A stretch of DNA of 64,000 bases, from NCBI GenBank assembly GCA_039105265.1, contig JAPFFF010000010.1, positions 62,001-126,000 of the forward strand, read 5' to 3'. The notes below the pieces were generated by a model. It was not told where the DNA came from and ran no database searches. It saw only the letters and a program-made list of their open reading frames with translations. Below are positions 12,315 through 25,676 of the stretch, piece by piece (the first letter of the stretch is position 1; each line of letters starts with the position of its first letter). This DNA is from Tritrichomonas musculus. Lineage: Eukaryota > Parabasalia > Tritrichomonadida > Tritrichomonadidae. The position numbers and the translations under genes were made by a program.

Positions 12315-14148
12315 CTATTCAAACGTTTCTCACAAATGAACAGAGTTAAATAAAACACAAATCTCAAACACTTTTGTAAGATAATTAAAAACGATTTCGA
12401 AATTAAGTAAAATCAGTAAAAATTAAAGCTTAATCTCAGTTATTCTTATTCAAACGTTTCTCACAAGTGAACAGAGTTAAATAAAACACAAATCTCAAAC
12501 ACTTTTGTAAGATAATTAAAAACGATTTCGAAATTAAGTAAAATCAGTAAAAATTAAAGCTTAATCTCAGTTATTCTTATTCAAACGTTTCTCACAAGTG
12601 AACAGAGTTAAATAAAACACAAATCTCAAACACTTTTGTAAGATAATTAAAAACGATTTCGAAATTAAGTAAAATCAGTAAAAATTAAAGCTTAATCTCA
12701 GTTATTCCTATTCAAACGTTTCTCACAAATGAACAGAGTTAAATAAAACACAAATCTCAAACACTTTTGTAAGATAATTATAAACGATTTCGAAATTAAG
12801 TAAAATCAGTAAAAATTAAAGCTTAATCTCAGTTATTCTTATTCAAACGTTTCTCACAAATGAACAGAGTTAAATAAAACACAAATCTCAAACACTTTTG
12901 TAAGATAATTATAAACGATTTCGAAATTAAGTAAAATCAGTAAAAATTAAAGCTTAATCTCAGTTATTCTTATTCAAACGTTTCTCACAAATGAACAGAG
13001 TTAAATAAAACACAAATCTCAAACACTTTTGTAAGATAATTATAAACGATTTCGAAATTAAGTAAAATCAGTAAAAATTAAAGCTTAATCTCAGTTATTC
13101 TTATTCAAACGTTTCTCACAAGTGAACAGAGTTAAATAAAACACAAATCTCAAACACTTTTGTAAGATAATTAAAAACGATTTCGAAATTAAGTAAAATC
13201 AGTAAAAATTAAAGCTTAATCTCAGTTATTCTTAATCTAACATTTCTCACAAATGAACAGAGTTAAATAAAACACAAATCTCAAACACTTTTGTAAGATA
13301 ATTAAAAACGATTTCGAAATTAAGTAAAATCAGTAAAAATTAAAGCTTAATCTCAGTTATTCTTATTCAAACGTTTCTCACAAATGAACAGAGTTAAATA
13401 AAACACAAATCTCAAACACTTTTGTAAGATAATTATAAACGATTTCGAAATTAAGTAAAATCAGTAAAAATTAAAGCTTAATCTCAATTATTCCTATTCA
13501 AACGTTTCTCACAAATGAACAGAGTTAAATAAAACACAAATCTCAAACACTTTTGTAAGATAATTAAAAACGATTTCGAAATTAAGTAAAATCAGTAAAA
13601 ATTAAAGCTTAATCTCAGTTATTCTTATTCAAACGTTTCTCACAAGTGAACAGAGTTAAATAAAACACAAATCTCAAACACTTTTGTAAGATAATTAAAA
13701 ACGATTTCGAAATTAAGTAAAATCAGTAAAAATTAAAGCTTAATCTCAGTTATTCTTATTCAAACGTTTCTCACAAGTGAACAGAGTTAAATAAAACACA
13801 AATCTCAAACACTTTTGTAAGATAATTAAAAACGATTTCGAAATTAAGTAAAATCAGTAAAAATTAAAGCTTAATCTCAGTTATTCCTATTCAAACGTTT
13901 CTCACAAATGAACAGAGTTAAATAAAACACAAATCTCAAACACTTTTGTAAGATAATTAAAAACGATTTCGAAATTAAGTAAAATCAGTAAAAATTAAAG
14001 CTTAATCTCAGTTATTCTTATTCAAACGTTTCTCACAAGTGAACAGAGTTAAATAAAACACAAATCTCAAACACTTTTGTAAGATAATTATAAACGATTT
14101 CGAAATTAAGTAAAATCAGTAAAAATTAAAGCTTAATCTCAGTTATTC
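12315..14148 (+). repeat. D-rich stretch with short local duplications, copy 1
   Basis: Four D-head monomers (12315, 12708, 13494, 13887) occur in 14 copies, against about one in twelve elsewhere. The trio D, A(G22), A(G22) at 12315 is repeated nine monomers later at 13494. Two identical A(T74) monomers sit side by side at 12839 and 12970. This suggests recent small-scale amplification before the 8.9-kb duplication, which carries the same stretch at 21223-23056. Confidence 0.8.
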
Positions 14149-15327
14149 TTAATCTAACATTTCTCACAAATGAACAGAGTTAAATAAAACACAAATCTCA
14201 AACACTTTTGTAAGATAATTAAAAACGATTTCGAAATTAAGTAAAATCAGTAAAAATTAAAGCTTAATCTCAGTTATTCTTATTCAAACGTTTCTCACAA
14301 ATGAACAGAGTTAAATAAAACACAAATCTCAAACACTTTTGTAAGATAATTAAAAACGATTTCGAAATTAAGTAAAATCAGTAAAAATTAAAGCTTAATC
14401 TCAGTTATTCTTAATCTAACATTTCTCACAAATGAACAGAGTTAAATAAAACACAAATCTCAAACACTTTTGTAAGATAATTAAAAACGATTTCGAAATT
14501 AAGTAAAATCAGTAAAAATTAAAGCTTAATCTCAATTATTCTTATTCTAACATTTCTCACAAGTGAACAGAGTTAAATAAAACACAAATCTCAAACACTT
14601 TTGTAAGATAATTAAAAACGATTTCGAAATTAAGTAAAATCAGTAAAAATTAAAGCGCAATATCAATTATTCTTATTCAAACGTTTCTCACAAATGAACA
14701 GAGTTAAATAAAACACAAATCTCAAACACTTTTGTAAGATAATTAAAAACGATTTCGAAATTAAGTAAAATCAGTAAAAATTAAAGCGCAATATCAATTA
14801 TTCTTATTCAAACGTTTCTCACAAATGAACAGAGTTAAATAAAACACAAATCTCAAACACTTTTGTAAGATAATTATAAACGATTTCGAAATTAAGTAAA
14901 ATCAGTAAAAATTAAAGCTTAATCTCAATTATTCCTATTCAAACGTTTCTCACAAATGAACAGAGTTAAATAAAACACAAATCTCAAACACTTTTGTAAG
15001 ATAATTAAAAACGATTTCGAAATTAAGTAAAATCAGTAAAAATTAAAGCTTAATCTCAGTTATTCTTATTCAAACGTTTCTCACAAGTGAACAGAGTTAA
15101 ATAAAACACAAATCTCAAACACTTTTGTAAGATAATTAAAAACGATTTCGAAATTAAGTAAAATCAGTAAAAATTAAAGCTTAATCTCAGTTATTCTTAT
15201 TCAAACGTTTCTCACAAATGAACAGAGTTAAATAAAACACAAATCTCAAACACTTTTGTAAGATAATTAAAAACGATTTCGAAATTAAGTAAAATCAATA
15301 AAAATTAAAGCGCAATATCAATTATTC

Positions 15328-15458
15328 TTATTCAAACGTTTCTCACAAGTGAACAGAGTTAAATAAAACACAAATCTCAAACACTTTTGTAAGATAATTA
15401 AAAACGATTTCGAAATTAAGTAAAATCAGTAAAAATTAAAGCTTAATCTCAATTATTC
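15328..15458 (+). repeat. Hybrid junction monomer between the 8.9-kb copies
   Basis: The left part (head A, G22) equals the monomer that follows copy 2 (starting 24236), while the tail (A125) equals the monomer preceding copy 1 (starting 6420). This is the product expected of an unequal crossover inside a monomer, between positions 12 and 125. Position 74 is A here (base 15401), although both inferred parents have T, so a later mutation or a short conversion must be added. Confidence 0.75.
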
Positions 15459-15589
15459 TTATTCAAACGTTTCTCACAAGTGAACAGAGTTAAATAAAAC
15501 ACAAATCTCAAACACTTTTGTAAGATAATTATAAACGATTTCGAAATTAAGTAAAATCAGTAAAAATTAAAGCTTAATCTCAATTATTC

Positions 15590-16637
15590 TTATTCTAACA
15601 TTTCTCACAAATGAACAGAGTTAAATAAAACACAAATCTCAAACACTTTTGTAAGATAATTAAAAACGATTTCGAAATTAAGTAAAATCAGTAAAAATTA
15701 AAGCTTAATCTCAGTTATTCTTATTCAAACGTTTCTCACAAATGAACAGAGTTAAATAAAACACAAATCTCAAACACTTTTATAAGATAATTAAAAACGA
15801 TTTCGAAATTAAGTAAAATCAGTAAAAATTAAAGCTTAATCTCAGTTATTCTTATTCAAACGTTTCTCACAAATGAACAGAGTTAAATAAAACACAAATC
15901 TCAAACACTTTTGTAAGATAATTAAAAACGATTTCGAAATTAAGTAAAATCAGTAAAAATTAAAGCTTAATCTCAGTTATTCTTATTCAAACGTTTCTCA
16001 CAAATGAACAGAGTTAAATAAAACACAAATCTCAAACACTTTTGTAAGATAATTATAAACGATTTCGAAATTAAGTAAAATCAGTAAAAATTAAAGCTTA
16101 ATCTCAGTTATTCTTAATCTAACATTTCTCACAAATGAACAGAGTTAAATAAAACACAAATCTCAAACACTTTTGTAAGATAATTAAAAACGATTTCGAA
16201 ATTAAGTAAAATCAGTAAAAATTAAAGCTTAATCTCAGTTATTCTTAATCTAACATTTCTCACAAATGAACAGAGTTAAATAAAACACAAATCTCAAACA
16301 CTTTTGTAAGATAATTAAAAACGATTTCGAAATTAAGTAAAATCAGTAAAAATTAAAGCTTAATCTCAGTTATTCTTATTCAAACGTTTCTCACAAATGA
16401 ACAGAGTTAAATAAAACACAAATCTCAAACACTTTTGTAAGATAATTAAAAACGATTTCGAAATTAAGTAAAATCAGTAAAAATTAAAGCTTAATCTCAA
16501 TTATTCTTAATCTAACATTTCTCACAAATGAACAGAGTTAAATAAAACACAAATCTCAAACACTTTTGTAAGATAATTAAAAACGATTTCGAAATTAAGT
16601 AAAATCAGTAAAAATTAAAGCGCAATATCAATTATTC
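15590..16637 (+). repeat. Eight-monomer block, copy 2 of 6
   Basis: Identical in variant order to 6682-7729. It lies in the second 8.9-kb copy. Confidence 0.88.
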
Positions 16638-19600
16638 TTATTCAAACGTTTCTCACAAATGAACAGAGTTAAATAAAACACAAATCTCAAACACTTTTGT
16701 AAGATAATTAAAAACGATTTCGAAATTAAGTAAAATCAGTAAAAATTAAAGCTTAATCTCAATTATTCTTAATCTAACATTTCTCACAAATGAACAGAGT
16801 TAAATAAAACACAAATCTCAAACACTTTTGTAAGATAATTAAAAACGATTTCGAAATTAAGTAAAATCAGTAAAAATTAAAGCTTAATCTCAATTATTCT
16901 TAATCTAACGTTTCTCACAAGTGAACAGAGTTAAATAAAACACAAATCTCAAACACTTTTGTAAGATAATTAAAAACGATTTCGAAATTAAGTAAAATCA
17001 GTAAAAATTAAAGCTTAATCTCAATTATTCTTAATCTAACATTTCTCACAAATGAACAGAGTTAAATAAAACACAAATCTCAAACACTTTTGTAAGATAA
17101 TTATAAACGATTTCGAAATTAAGTAAAATCAGTAAAAATTAAAGCTTAATCTCAATTATTCCTATTCAAACGTTTCTCACAAATGAACAGAGTTAAATAA
17201 AACACAAATCTCAAACACTTTTGTAAGATAATTAAAAACGATTTCGAAATTAAGTAAAATCAGTAAAAATTAAAGCTTAATCTCAGTTATTCTTATTCAA
17301 ACGTTTCTCACAAGTGAACAGAGTTAAATAAAACACAAATCTCAAACACTTTTGTAAGATAATTAAAAACGATTTCGAAATTAAGTAAAATCAGTAAAAA
17401 TTAAAGCTTAATCTCAGTTATTCTTATTCAAACGTTTCTCACAAATGAACAGAGTTAAATAAAACACAAATCTCAAACACTTTTGTAAGATAATTAAAAA
17501 CGATTTCGAAATTAAGTAAAATCAATAAAAATTAAAGCGCAATATCAATTATTCTTATTCAAACGTTTCTCACAAGTGAACAGAGTTAAATAAAACACAA
17601 ATCTCAAACACTTTTGTAAGATAATTATAAACGATTTCGAAATTAAGTAAAATCAGTAAAAATTAAAGCTTAATCTCAGTTATTCTTAATCTAACATTTC
17701 TCACAAATGAACAGAGTTAAATAAAACACAAATCTCAAACACTTTTGTAAGATAATTAAAAACGATTTCGAAATTAAGTAAAATCAGTAAAAATTAAAGC
17801 TTAATCTCAGTTATTCTTATTCAAACGTTTCTCACAAATGAACAGAGTTAAATAAAACACAAATCTCAAACACTTTTGTAAGATAATTAAAAACGATTTC
17901 GAAATTAAGTAAAATCAGTAAAAATTAAAGCTTAATCTCAGTTATTCTTAATCTAACATTTCTCACAAATGAACAGAGTTAAATAAAACACAAATCTCAA
18001 ACACTTTTGTAAGATAATTAAAAACGATTTCGAAATTAAGTAAAATCAGTAAAAATTAAAGCTTAATCTCAGTTATTCTTAATCTAACATTTCTCACAAG
18101 TGAACAGAGTTAAATAAAACACAAATCTCAAACACTTTTGTAAGATAATTATAAACGATTTCGAAATTAAGTAAAATCAGTAAAAATTAAAGCTTAATCT
18201 CAATTATTCTTATTCAAACGTTTCTCACAAGTAAACAGAGTTAAATAAAACACAAATCTCAAACACTTTTGTAAGATAATTATAAACGATTTCGAAATTA
18301 AGTAAAATCAGTAAAAATTAAAGCGCAATATCAATTATTCTTATTCTAACATTTCTCACAAGTGAACAGAGTTAAATAAAACACAAATCTCAAACACTTT
18401 TGTAAGATAATTAAAAACGATTTCGAAATTAAGTAAAATCAGTAAAAATTAAAGCGCAATATCAATTATTCTTATTCAAACGTTTCTCACAAATGAACAG
18501 AGTTAAATAAAACACAAATCTCAAACACTTTTGTAAGATAATTAAAAACGATTTCGAAATTAAGTAAAATCAGTAAAAATTAAAGCGCAATATCAATTAT
18601 TCTTATTCAAACGTTTCTCACAAATGAACAGAGTTAAATAAAACACAAATCTCAAACACTTTTGTAAGATAATTATAAACGATTTCGAAATTAAGTAAAA
18701 TCAGTAAAAATTAAAGCTTAATCTCAATTATTCCTATTCAAACGTTTCTCACAAATGAACAGAGTTAAATAAAACACAAATCTCAAACACTTTTGTAAGA
18801 TAATTAAAAACGATTTCGAAATTAAGTAAAATCAGTAAAAATTAAAGCTTAATCTCAGTTATTCTTATTCAAACGTTTCTCACAAGTGAACAGAGTTAAA
18901 TAAAACACAAATCTCAAACACTTTTGTAAGATAATTAAAAACGATTTCGAAATTAAGTAAAATCAGTAAAAATTAAAGCTTAATCTCAGTTATTCTTATT
19001 CAAACGTTTCTCACAAATGAACAGAGTTAAATAAAACACAAATCTCAAACACTTTTGTAAGATAATTAAAAACGATTTCGAAATTAAGTAAAATCAATAA
19101 AAATTAAAGCGCAATATCAATTATTCTTATTCAAACGTTTCTCACAAGTGAACAGAGTTAAATAAAACACAAATCTCAAACACTTTTGTAAGATAATTAT
19201 AAACGATTTCGAAATTAAGTAAAATCAGTAAAAATTAAAGCTTAATCTCAGTTATTCTTAATCTAACATTTCTCACAAATGAACAGAGTTAAATAAAACA
19301 CAAATCTCAAACACTTTTGTAAGATAATTAAAAACGATTTCGAAATTAAGTAAAATCAGTAAAAATTAAAGCTTAATCTCAGTTATTCTTAATCTAACAT
19401 TTCTCACAAATGAACAGAGTTAAATAAAACACAAATCTCAAACACTTTTATAAGATAATTAAAAACGATTTCGAAATTAAGTAAAATCAGTAAAAATTAA
19501 AGCTTAATCTCAGTTATTCTTATTCAAACGTTTCTCACAAGTGAACAGAGTTAAATAAAACATAAATCTCAAACACTTTTGTAAGATAATTATAAACGAT

Positions 19601-21222
19601 TTCGAAATTAAGTAAAATCAGTAAAAATTAAAGCTTAATCTCAGTTATTCTTATTCAAACGTTTCTCACAAATGAACAGAGTTAAATAAAACACAAATCT
19701 CAAACACTTTTGTAAGATAATTAAAAACGATTTCGAAATTAAGTAAAATCAGTAAAAATTAAAGCTTAATCTCAGTTATTCTTATTCAAACGTTTCTCAC
19801 AAATGAACAGAGTTAAATAAAACACAAATCTCAAACACTTTTGTAAGATAATTAAAAACGATTTCGAAATTAAGTAAAATCAGTAAAAATTAAAGCTTAA
19901 TCTCAATTATTCTTAATCTAACATTTCTCACAAATGAACAGAGTTAAATAAAACACAAATCTCAAACACTTTTGTAAGATAATTAAAAACGATTTCGAAA
20001 TTAAGTAAAATCAGTAAAAATTAAAGCGCAATATCAATTATTCTTATTCAAACGTTTCTCACAAATGAACAGAGTTAAATAAAACACAAATCTCAAACAC
20101 TTTTGTAAGATAATTAAAAACGATTTCGAAATTAAGTAAAATCAGTAAAAATTAAAGCTTAATCTCAGTTATTCTTAATCTAACATTTCTCACAAATGAA
20201 CAGAGTTAAATAAAACACAAATCTCAAACACTTTTGTAAGATAATTATAAACGATTTCGAAATTAAGTAAAATCAGTAAAAATTAAAGCTTAATCTCAAT
20301 TATTCCTATTCAAACGTTTCTCACAAATGAACAGAGTTAAATAAAACACAAATCTCAAACACTTTTGTAAGATAATTAAAAACGATTTCGAAATTAAGTA
20401 AAATCAGTAAAAATTAAAGCTTAATCTCAGTTATTCTTATTCAAACGTTTCTCACAAGTGAACAGAGTTAAATAAAACACAAATCTCAAACACTTTTGTA
20501 AGATAATTAAAAACGATTTCGAAATTAAGTAAAATCAGTAAAAATTAAAGCTTAATCTCAGTTATTCTTAATCTAACATTTCTCACAAGTGAACAGAGTT
20601 AAATAAAACACAAATCTCAAACACTTTTGTAAGATAATTATAAACGATTTCGAAATTAAGTAAAATCAGTAAAAATTAAAGCTTAATCTCAATTATTCTT
20701 ATTCAAACGTTTCTCACAAGTAAACAGAGTTAAATAAAACACAAATCTCAAACACTTTTGTAAGATAATTATAAACGATTTCGAAATTAAGTAAAATCAG
20801 TAAAAATTAAAGCTTAATCTCAATTATTCTTATTCTAACATTTCTCACAAATGAACAGAGTTAAATAAAACACAAATCTCAAACACTTTTGTAAGATAAT
20901 TAAAAACGATTTCGAAATTAAGTAAAATCAGTAAAAATTAAAGCTTAATCTCAATTATTCTTAATCTAACATTTCTCACAAATGAACAGAGTTAAATAAA
21001 ACACAAATCTCAAACACTTTTGTAAGATAATTAAAAACGATTTCGAAATTAAGTAAAATCAGTAAAAATTAAAGCTTAATCTCAGTTATTCTTATTCAAA
21101 CGTTTCTCACAAATGAACAGAGTTAAATAAAACACAAATCTCAAACACTTTTGTAAGATAATTAAAAACGATTTCGAAATTAAGTAAAATCAGTAAAAAT
21201 TAAAGCTTAATCTCAATTATTC

Positions 21223-23056
21223 CTATTCAAACGTTTCTCACAAATGAACAGAGTTAAATAAAACACAAATCTCAAACACTTTTGTAAGATAATTAAAAAC
21301 GATTTCGAAATTAAGTAAAATCAGTAAAAATTAAAGCTTAATCTCAGTTATTCTTATTCAAACGTTTCTCACAAGTGAACAGAGTTAAATAAAACACAAA
21401 TCTCAAACACTTTTGTAAGATAATTAAAAACGATTTCGAAATTAAGTAAAATCAGTAAAAATTAAAGCTTAATCTCAGTTATTCTTATTCAAACGTTTCT
21501 CACAAGTGAACAGAGTTAAATAAAACACAAATCTCAAACACTTTTGTAAGATAATTAAAAACGATTTCGAAATTAAGTAAAATCAGTAAAAATTAAAGCT
21601 TAATCTCAGTTATTCCTATTCAAACGTTTCTCACAAATGAACAGAGTTAAATAAAACACAAATCTCAAACACTTTTGTAAGATAATTATAAACGATTTCG
21701 AAATTAAGTAAAATCAGTAAAAATTAAAGCTTAATCTCAGTTATTCTTATTCAAACGTTTCTCACAAATGAACAGAGTTAAATAAAACACAAATCTCAAA
21801 CACTTTTGTAAGATAATTATAAACGATTTCGAAATTAAGTAAAATCAGTAAAAATTAAAGCTTAATCTCAGTTATTCTTATTCAAACGTTTCTCACAAAT
21901 GAACAGAGTTAAATAAAACACAAATCTCAAACACTTTTGTAAGATAATTATAAACGATTTCGAAATTAAGTAAAATCAGTAAAAATTAAAGCTTAATCTC
22001 AGTTATTCTTATTCAAACGTTTCTCACAAGTGAACAGAGTTAAATAAAACACAAATCTCAAACACTTTTGTAAGATAATTAAAAACGATTTCGAAATTAA
22101 GTAAAATCAGTAAAAATTAAAGCTTAATCTCAGTTATTCTTAATCTAACATTTCTCACAAATGAACAGAGTTAAATAAAACACAAATCTCAAACACTTTT
22201 GTAAGATAATTAAAAACGATTTCGAAATTAAGTAAAATCAGTAAAAATTAAAGCTTAATCTCAGTTATTCTTATTCAAACGTTTCTCACAAATGAACAGA
22301 GTTAAATAAAACACAAATCTCAAACACTTTTGTAAGATAATTATAAACGATTTCGAAATTAAGTAAAATCAGTAAAAATTAAAGCTTAATCTCAATTATT
22401 CCTATTCAAACGTTTCTCACAAATGAACAGAGTTAAATAAAACACAAATCTCAAACACTTTTGTAAGATAATTAAAAACGATTTCGAAATTAAGTAAAAT
22501 CAGTAAAAATTAAAGCTTAATCTCAGTTATTCTTATTCAAACGTTTCTCACAAGTGAACAGAGTTAAATAAAACACAAATCTCAAACACTTTTGTAAGAT
22601 AATTAAAAACGATTTCGAAATTAAGTAAAATCAGTAAAAATTAAAGCTTAATCTCAGTTATTCTTATTCAAACGTTTCTCACAAGTGAACAGAGTTAAAT
22701 AAAACACAAATCTCAAACACTTTTGTAAGATAATTAAAAACGATTTCGAAATTAAGTAAAATCAGTAAAAATTAAAGCTTAATCTCAGTTATTCCTATTC
22801 AAACGTTTCTCACAAATGAACAGAGTTAAATAAAACACAAATCTCAAACACTTTTGTAAGATAATTAAAAACGATTTCGAAATTAAGTAAAATCAGTAAA
22901 AATTAAAGCTTAATCTCAGTTATTCTTATTCAAACGTTTCTCACAAGTGAACAGAGTTAAATAAAACACAAATCTCAAACACTTTTGTAAGATAATTATA
23001 AACGATTTCGAAATTAAGTAAAATCAGTAAAAATTAAAGCTTAATCTCAGTTATTC
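21223..23056 (+). repeat. D-rich stretch, copy 2
   Basis: Same monomer order as 12315-14148, shifted by 8,908 bp, including the four D copies (21223, 21616, 22402, 22795 within a few bases) and the side-by-side T74 pair. It is not an independent event but part of the second 8.9-kb copy. Confidence 0.8.
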
Positions 23057-23842
23057 TTAATCTAACATTTCTCACAAATGAACAGAGTTAAATAAAACAC
23101 AAATCTCAAACACTTTTGTAAGATAATTAAAAACGATTTCGAAATTAAGTAAAATCAGTAAAAATTAAAGCTTAATCTCAGTTATTCTTATTCAAACGTT
23201 TCTCACAAATGAACAGAGTTAAATAAAACACAAATCTCAAACACTTTTGTAAGATAATTAAAAACGATTTCGAAATTAAGTAAAATCAGTAAAAATTAAA
23301 GCTTAATCTCAGTTATTCTTAATCTAACATTTCTCACAAATGAACAGAGTTAAATAAAACACAAATCTCAAACACTTTTGTAAGATAATTAAAAACGATT
23401 TCGAAATTAAGTAAAATCAGTAAAAATTAAAGCTTAATCTCAATTATTCTTATTCTAACATTTCTCACAAGTGAACAGAGTTAAATAAAACACAAATCTC
23501 AAACACTTTTGTAAGATAATTAAAAACGATTTCGAAATTAAGTAAAATCAGTAAAAATTAAAGCGCAATATCAATTATTCTTATTCAAACGTTTCTCACA
23601 AATGAACAGAGTTAAATAAAACACAAATCTCAAACACTTTTGTAAGATAATTAAAAACGATTTCGAAATTAAGTAAAATCAGTAAAAATTAAAGCGCAAT
23701 ATCAATTATTCTTATTCAAACGTTTCTCACAAATGAACAGAGTTAAATAAAACACAAATCTCAAACACTTTTGTAAGATAATTATAAACGATTTCGAAAT
23801 TAAGTAAAATCAGTAAAAATTAAAGCTTAATCTCAATTATTC

Positions 23843-25676
23843 CTATTCAAACGTTTCTCACAAATGAACAGAGTTAAATAAAACACAAATCTCAAACACT
23901 TTTGTAAGATAATTAAAAACGATTTCGAAATTAAGTAAAATCAGTAAAAATTAAAGCTTAATCTCAGTTATTCTTATTCAAACGTTTCTCACAAGTGAAC
24001 AGAGTTAAATAAAACACAAATCTCAAACACTTTTGTAAGATAATTAAAAACGATTTCGAAATTAAGTAAAATCAGTAAAAATTAAAGCTTAATCTCAGTT
24101 ATTCTTATTCAAACGTTTCTCACAAATGAACAGAGTTAAATAAAACACAAATCTCAAACACTTTTGTAAGATAATTAAAAACGATTTCGAAATTAAGTAA
24201 AATCAATAAAAATTAAAGCGCAATATCAATTATTCTTATTCAAACGTTTCTCACAAGTGAACAGAGTTAAATAAAACACAAATCTCAAACACTTTTGTAA
24301 GATAATTATAAACGATTTCGAAATTAAGTAAAATCAGTAAAAATTAAAGCTTAATCTCAGTTATTCTTAATCTAACATTTCTCACAAATGAACAGAGTTA
24401 AATAAAACACAAATCTCAAACACTTTTGTAAGATAATTAAAAACGATTTCGAAATTAAGTAAAATCAGTAAAAATTAAAGCTTAATCTCAGTTATTCTTA
24501 ATCTAACATTTCTCACAAATGAACAGAGTTAAATAAAACACAAATCTCAAACACTTTTATAAGATAATTAAAAACGATTTCGAAATTAAGTAAAATCAGT
24601 AAAAATTAAAGCTTAATCTCAGTTATTCTTATTCAAACGTTTCTCACAAGTGAACAGAGTTAAATAAAACATAAATCTCAAACACTTTTGTAAGATAATT
24701 AAAAACGATTTCGAAATTAAGTAAAATCAGTAAAAATTAAAGCTTAATCTCAGTTATTCTTATTCAAACGTTTCTCACAAATGAACAGAGTTAAATAAAA
24801 CACAAATCTCAAACACTTTTGTAAGATAATTAAAAACGATTTCGAAATTAAGTAAAATCAGTAAAAATTAAAGCTTAATCTCAGTTATTCTTATTCAAAC
24901 GTTTCTCACAAATGAACAGAGTTAAATAAAACACAAATCTCAAACACTTTTGTAAGATAATTAAAAACGATTTCGAAATTAAGTAAAATCAGTAAAAATT
25001 AAAGCTTAATCTCAATTATTCTTAATCTAACATTTCTCACAAATGAACAGAGTTAAATAAAACACAAATCTCAAACACTTTTGTAAGATAATTAAAAACG
25101 ATTTCGAAATTAAGTAAAATCAGTAAAAATTAAAGCGCAATATCAATTATTCTTATTCAAACGTTTCTCACAAGTGAACAGAGTTAAATAAAACACAAAT
25201 CTCAAACACTTTTGTAAGATAATTAAAAACGATTTCGAAATTAAGTAAAATCAGTAAAAATTAAAGCTTAATCTCAGTTATTCTTAATCTAACATTTCTC
25301 ACAAATGAACAGAGTTAAATAAAACACAAATCTCAAACACTTTTGTAAGATAATTATAAACGATTTCGAAATTAAGTAAAATCAGTAAAAATTAAAGCTT
25401 AATCTCAATTATTCCTATTCAAACGTTTCTCACAAATGAACAGAGTTAAATAAAACACAAATCTCAAACACTTTTGTAAGATAATTAAAAACGATTTCGA
25501 AATTAAGTAAAATCAGTAAAAATTAAAGCTTAATCTCAGTTATTCTTATTCAAACGTTTCTCACAAGTGAACAGAGTTAAATAAAACACAAATCTCAAAC
25601 ACTTTTGTAAGATAATTAAAAACGATTTCGAAATTAAGTAAAATCAGTAAAAATTAAAGCTTAATCTCAGTTATTC
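23843..25676 (+). repeat. 14-monomer segment, copy 2 (partner at 1835)
   Basis: Same order of fourteen monomer variants as 1835-3668. It starts inside the end of the second 8.9-kb copy and continues past it. The sequence that originally followed the 8.9-kb unit thus seems to resemble the segment near the window start rather than the shifted versions at 9826 and 18734. Confidence 0.85.

Larger units (their letters stand above)
6494..15400 (+). repeat. 8,908-bp tandem duplication, copy 1
   Basis: Every variant site in these 68 monomer periods is repeated 8,908 bp (68 x 131) downstream in 15402-24308. I see no difference between the copies. The match would extend to 6431-15451 if the single odd base at 15401 is allowed. 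Near-perfect identity points to a very recent unequal exchange, or to an assembly error. Includes diagnostic copies A62 at 6813 and 10481, T44 at 10612 and A24 at 9302 and 11791. Confidence 0.88.
15402..24308 (+). repeat. 8,908-bp tandem duplication, copy 2
   Basis: Directly follows copy 1. The diagnostic monomers reappear at exactly +8,908 bp: A62 at 15721 and 19389, T44 at 19520, A24 at 18210 and 20699. The run of three D-context modules (12315-14148 in copy 1) is at 21223-23056. The periodicity stops at 24309, where position 74 is T rather than the A found at 15401. Confidence 0.88.
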
